From Mercurialis annua (taxonomy: Eukaryota; Streptophyta; Magnoliopsida; Malpighiales; Euphorbiaceae): a stretch of 64,000 nucleotides of DNA. How positions within the stretch are numbered: position 1 is the stretch's first letter; each line of letters begins with the position of its first letter. The stretch covers positions 27,961,001 to 28,025,000 of the forward strand of contig NC_065575.1 in NCBI RefSeq assembly GCF_937616625.2, read 5' to 3'. Made by a program: the position numbers and the translations under genes. Positions 61,354 to 64,000 of this stretch are shown here, one piece after another. The notes under the pieces were generated by a model, which was not told the DNA's origin, made no database searches, and saw only the letters and a list, made by a program, of their open reading frames with translations.

Positions 61354-62058
61354 TGTAATACACCAAAATATTTAATTAGCTAATTGGACCTTGTGTCCAG
61401 TTTTGATTCGCTAGAGTGGCGATATCAGAAGAATTTCTGAAAGATAAAGTAAATAAGTTTCAAGTAGGTCGGTTTTGGGAAATTAACTATGAAAAAATTA
61501 AAGTTATATTTCAATTCTAAAATTAGAATTGGAATTAAAAGAAAAAATGTCAAGAAAAGTCCAAAATAAAGTATAGGGACCAAAGTGGTAATTTAGCCAC
61601 TTTGTATCGAAAATGGAATTTTTAGATTTTGACGGGAAAGTATTAATATCGAGCTTCGTATTATTTATCGGATATAAATAATACGTAAAAGTAATAATTT
61701 ACGAGTTTATCGATTTAGCTAGAATTAAATCGTACAAAAGAAAAATTTAAAAGATAAATGATAATAAATAAAAAGAACAAGGACCAAAGTGGTATATTTG
61801 CCAAAATATATATATAGAGAAATATGAATCAGAAGAAGGAAAGGAAGAATCGAGAGAAATTGAGAGATTTACGATCGATACCGTCGTTTCGCCGCCGTTT
61901 CTCCGTTCGATGTCCGATTCAAGCGGTTTTCGCGGCGATTTCTTCAGAATCTCGTCCTCTATCAATATCAAACTCCGTTTTAAGGTAATTCTTTGATATT
62001 GGATGTTAAATTTGGATAGTAAAGGGCTGTTTTGAGTTAGGAATTTGTTTGGATTGAA
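61354..62058 (+). repeat. Truncated LTR (first ~705 bp), right copy
   Basis: Starts TGTAATACACC (one change in the usual TGTAATACCCC) and follows the left LTR to GGATTGAA at 62051-62058. There the text switches to satellite (GATTGAAGCCGAACGTTTAC). About 1.8 kb of the LTR, including its 3' end, is absent. The shared GATTGAA at the joint is microhomology between the LTR and satellite. Confidence 0.9.
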
Positions 62059-64000
62059 GCCGAACGTTTACAAACGTTAATAAACAAATCCAAACGTTTC
62101 ACCTTTTTAGCGAATTAAGCCAAACGTTTACAAACGTTACGAAATAAAACCAAACATTTCCCCTTTTTAGCGAATTAATCCAAACATTTACAAAACTTAC
62201 TAAACAAATCTAAGTGTTTCATCTTTTTGGAAATTTAAGCCAAACATTTACAAACGTTACGAAACAAATCCAATTGTTTCACCGTTTTAGCAATTTAAGC
62301 CAAACGTTTACAAACTTTACAAAACAAATCCAAATGTTTCACCTTTTTAGCAATTTAAGCCAAACGTTTACAAACGTTACGAAACAAATCCAAACGTTTC
62401 ACCTTTTTAGCGATTGAATCCATACGTTTACAAACGTTACTAAACAAATCCAAACATTTCACCTTTTTAGCGATTGAAGTCAAACGTTTAAAAACTTTAC
62501 GAAACAAATTGAAAATTTTCCCCTTTTTAGCAATTCAAGCAAACCATTACAAACTTTACGAAACAAATCCAAACGTTTCACCTTTTAGCGATTTAAGCCA
62601 AACATTTACGAAATAAATACAAACGTTTCCCCATTTTAGCGATTTAAGCGAAACGTTTAAAACGTTCCAAACAAATACAAACGTTTCACCTTTTTAGAGA
62701 TTTAAGGCAAATGTTTACAAACATTACGAAATAAAACCAAACGTTTCACCTTATTAGCGATTCAATCCAAACGTTTACAAACGTTACAAAACGAATTCAA
62801 GCGTTTCACCTTTTTAGCAATTTAATCCAAACGTTTACAAACGTTACGAAATTAATCCAAACATTTCACATTTTTAGCAATTTAAGGCAAACGTTTACAA
62901 ACGTTACGAAATAAAGCCAAACATTTAAAACATTACGAAACAAAACCAAGCGTTTCACTTTTTTAGCGATTTAGGCCAAATGTTTACGAACGTTACGAAA
63001 CAAATCCAAACGTTTTTCCTTTTTAGCAATTTAAGTTAACGTTTACAAACGTTACGAAACAAATCCAAACGTTTCCCAATTTTAGCGATTTAAGCCAAAT
63101 GTTTAAAACGTTAAGAAACCAATCCAAATGTTTTACATTTTTAGCAATTTAAGAAAAACGTTTACAGACGTTACAAAAAAAATCCAAATGTTTATAAGGT
63201 TACGAAACAAATCCAAGACTTTCACCTTTTTAGCGATTTAAGCCAAATGTTTACAAACGTTACGAAACCAAACGTTCAAAACGTTACGAAGCAAATCCAA
63301 ACATTCACATTTTTAGCAATTTAAGCCAAACGTTTACAAACGATACGAATAAATCCAAACGTTTCACCTTTTTAGTGATTTAACCCAAACGTTTACAAAT
63401 GTTACGAAATAAAACCAAACGTTTAAAACGTTAGGAAACAAATCCAAACGTTTAACATTTTTAGCGATTTAAGCCAAACGTTTACAAACGCTACGAAACA
63501 AATCCAAACGTTTCATCTTTTTAACGATTTAAGCCAAACGTTAACAAATGTTACGAAAACAAACCAAACATTTCACCTTTTTAGCGATTTAAGACAAACG
63601 TTTATAAACGATACGAAACAAATACAAAAGTTTCCCCATTTTAGCGATTTCAGCCATACGTTTAAAACGTTACGAAACAAATCCAAACGTTAAAAACGTT
63701 ATGAAACAAATCCAAACGTTTCGCATTATTAGTGATTTAAGACAAACGCTTACAAACGTTACGAAACAAATCCAAGCGTTTCACATTTTTTTAGCAATTT
63801 AAGCAAAACGTTTATAAACGTTACGAAACAAATCCAAAATTTTAACATTTTTAGCGATTTAAGCCAAACTTTTACAAAGTTACGAAACAAAACCTAACGT
63901 TTACAAATGTTACGAAACAAATCCAAACGTTTCACCATTTTAGAAATTTAAGCCAAACGTTTACAAAACTAAACGTTTGACATTTTTAGCGATTTAAGCC
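62058..64000 (-). repeat. 60-bp tandem satellite, reverse arm resumes
   Basis: About 32 monomers in the same reverse orientation as 24490-49456, running off the right edge. It has more short variants (loss of the ACAAACG piece, for example CGTTTAAAACGTTACG) than the neighbouring block. No gene is seen. Confidence 0.95.

Larger units (their letters stand above)
49454..62058 (+). mobile_element. Composite Ty3/gypsy-type LTR retroelement block (~1.26 periods of an LTR-internal array)
   Basis: Order: 3' internal end (49454-51352), complete LTR (51353-53883), PBS, decayed gag-like region with nested solo LTR, non-coding internal, 3' internal end again (59452-61353), first ~700 bp of the LTR (61354-62058). 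Positions 49454-52056 and 59452-62058 are direct copies a few percent apart, offset 9998-10002 bp. No target-site duplication bounds the block. The satellite stops at CCCCTTATTA and resumes at GATTGAAGCC, nearly in register, with short microhomology at both joints. The LTR start TGTAATACCCC, the TGACA end, the iMet PBS and the polypurine tract fit plant Ty3/gypsy elements. No protease, reverse transcriptase or integrase is recognisable. This could be a captured fragment of a tandem array, or a circular 1-LTR form recombined into an existing fragment. Confidence 0.85.

Noticed and set aside
51353..62058. A standard full-length LTR retrotransposon with two LTRs
   Set aside because: The right LTR is cut at ~705 bp, 1.9 kb of internal sequence precedes the left LTR, and no target duplication brackets it.

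Overview
This window looks like plant heterochromatin, most likely from a eudicot or other angiosperm. I see no host gene, tRNA or rRNA in it. About 49.5 kb (roughly 77%) is one tandem satellite with a 60-bp monomer. The rest is two transposon landings: a CACTA DNA transposon and a composite Ty3/gypsy-type LTR retroelement block that carries a nested solo LTR. The plant assignment rests on the CACTA terminus with an En/Spm-type protein tail, LTRs beginning TGTAATACCCC, a primer-binding site matching initiator-Met tRNA, and a GGGGGG polypurine tract.

Layout. 1-17486: satellite, orientation called forward here (the strand reading GGCTTAAATCGCTAAAAAGG). 17487-19394: 1908-bp non-autonomous CACTA element with 31-bp perfect terminal inverted repeats and a TAA target duplication. 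19395-24489: forward satellite resumes. At 24489/24490 the array changes strand at a palindromic AAACGTTT, giving an inverted repeat with 52-bp perfect arms and a 22-nt spacer. 24490-49456: satellite in reverse orientation, including a nearly identical 3847-bp tandem duplication and smaller 378-bp and ~450-bp duplications. 49454-62058: retroelement block. 62058-64000: reverse satellite resumes almost in register with where it stopped.

Retroelement block. The order is 3' internal end, polypurine tract, complete LTR (2531 bp), PBS, decayed gag-like region interrupted by a 2910-bp solo LTR with a CCGAT target duplication, non-coding internal sequence, 3' internal end again, polypurine tract, and the first ~700 bp of another LTR. 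The first and last 2.6 kb are direct copies, so the block is about 1.26 periods of a head-to-tail LTR-internal array. It is not a standard LTR-internal-LTR insertion. The internal region is purine-rich on the + strand and almost non-coding, which resembles a large non-autonomous (LARD-like) derivative.

Satellite biology. The monomer holds two AAACGTTT palindromes 30 bp apart plus an AACGTT, and it looks like an old dimer of a ~30-bp half. Higher-order repeats exist in both arms (2.3-2.6 kb in the forward arm; 1.4-3.8 kb in the reverse arm), but the two arms use different diagnostic variants. Because 60 is a multiple of 3, the array yields many repetitive open frames on both strands. I treat these as artefacts, not genes. 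The most interesting observations are the palindrome-centred strand switch, the recurrent micro-inversion that marks forward-arm higher-order units, and the in-register capture of more than one period of a retroelement.
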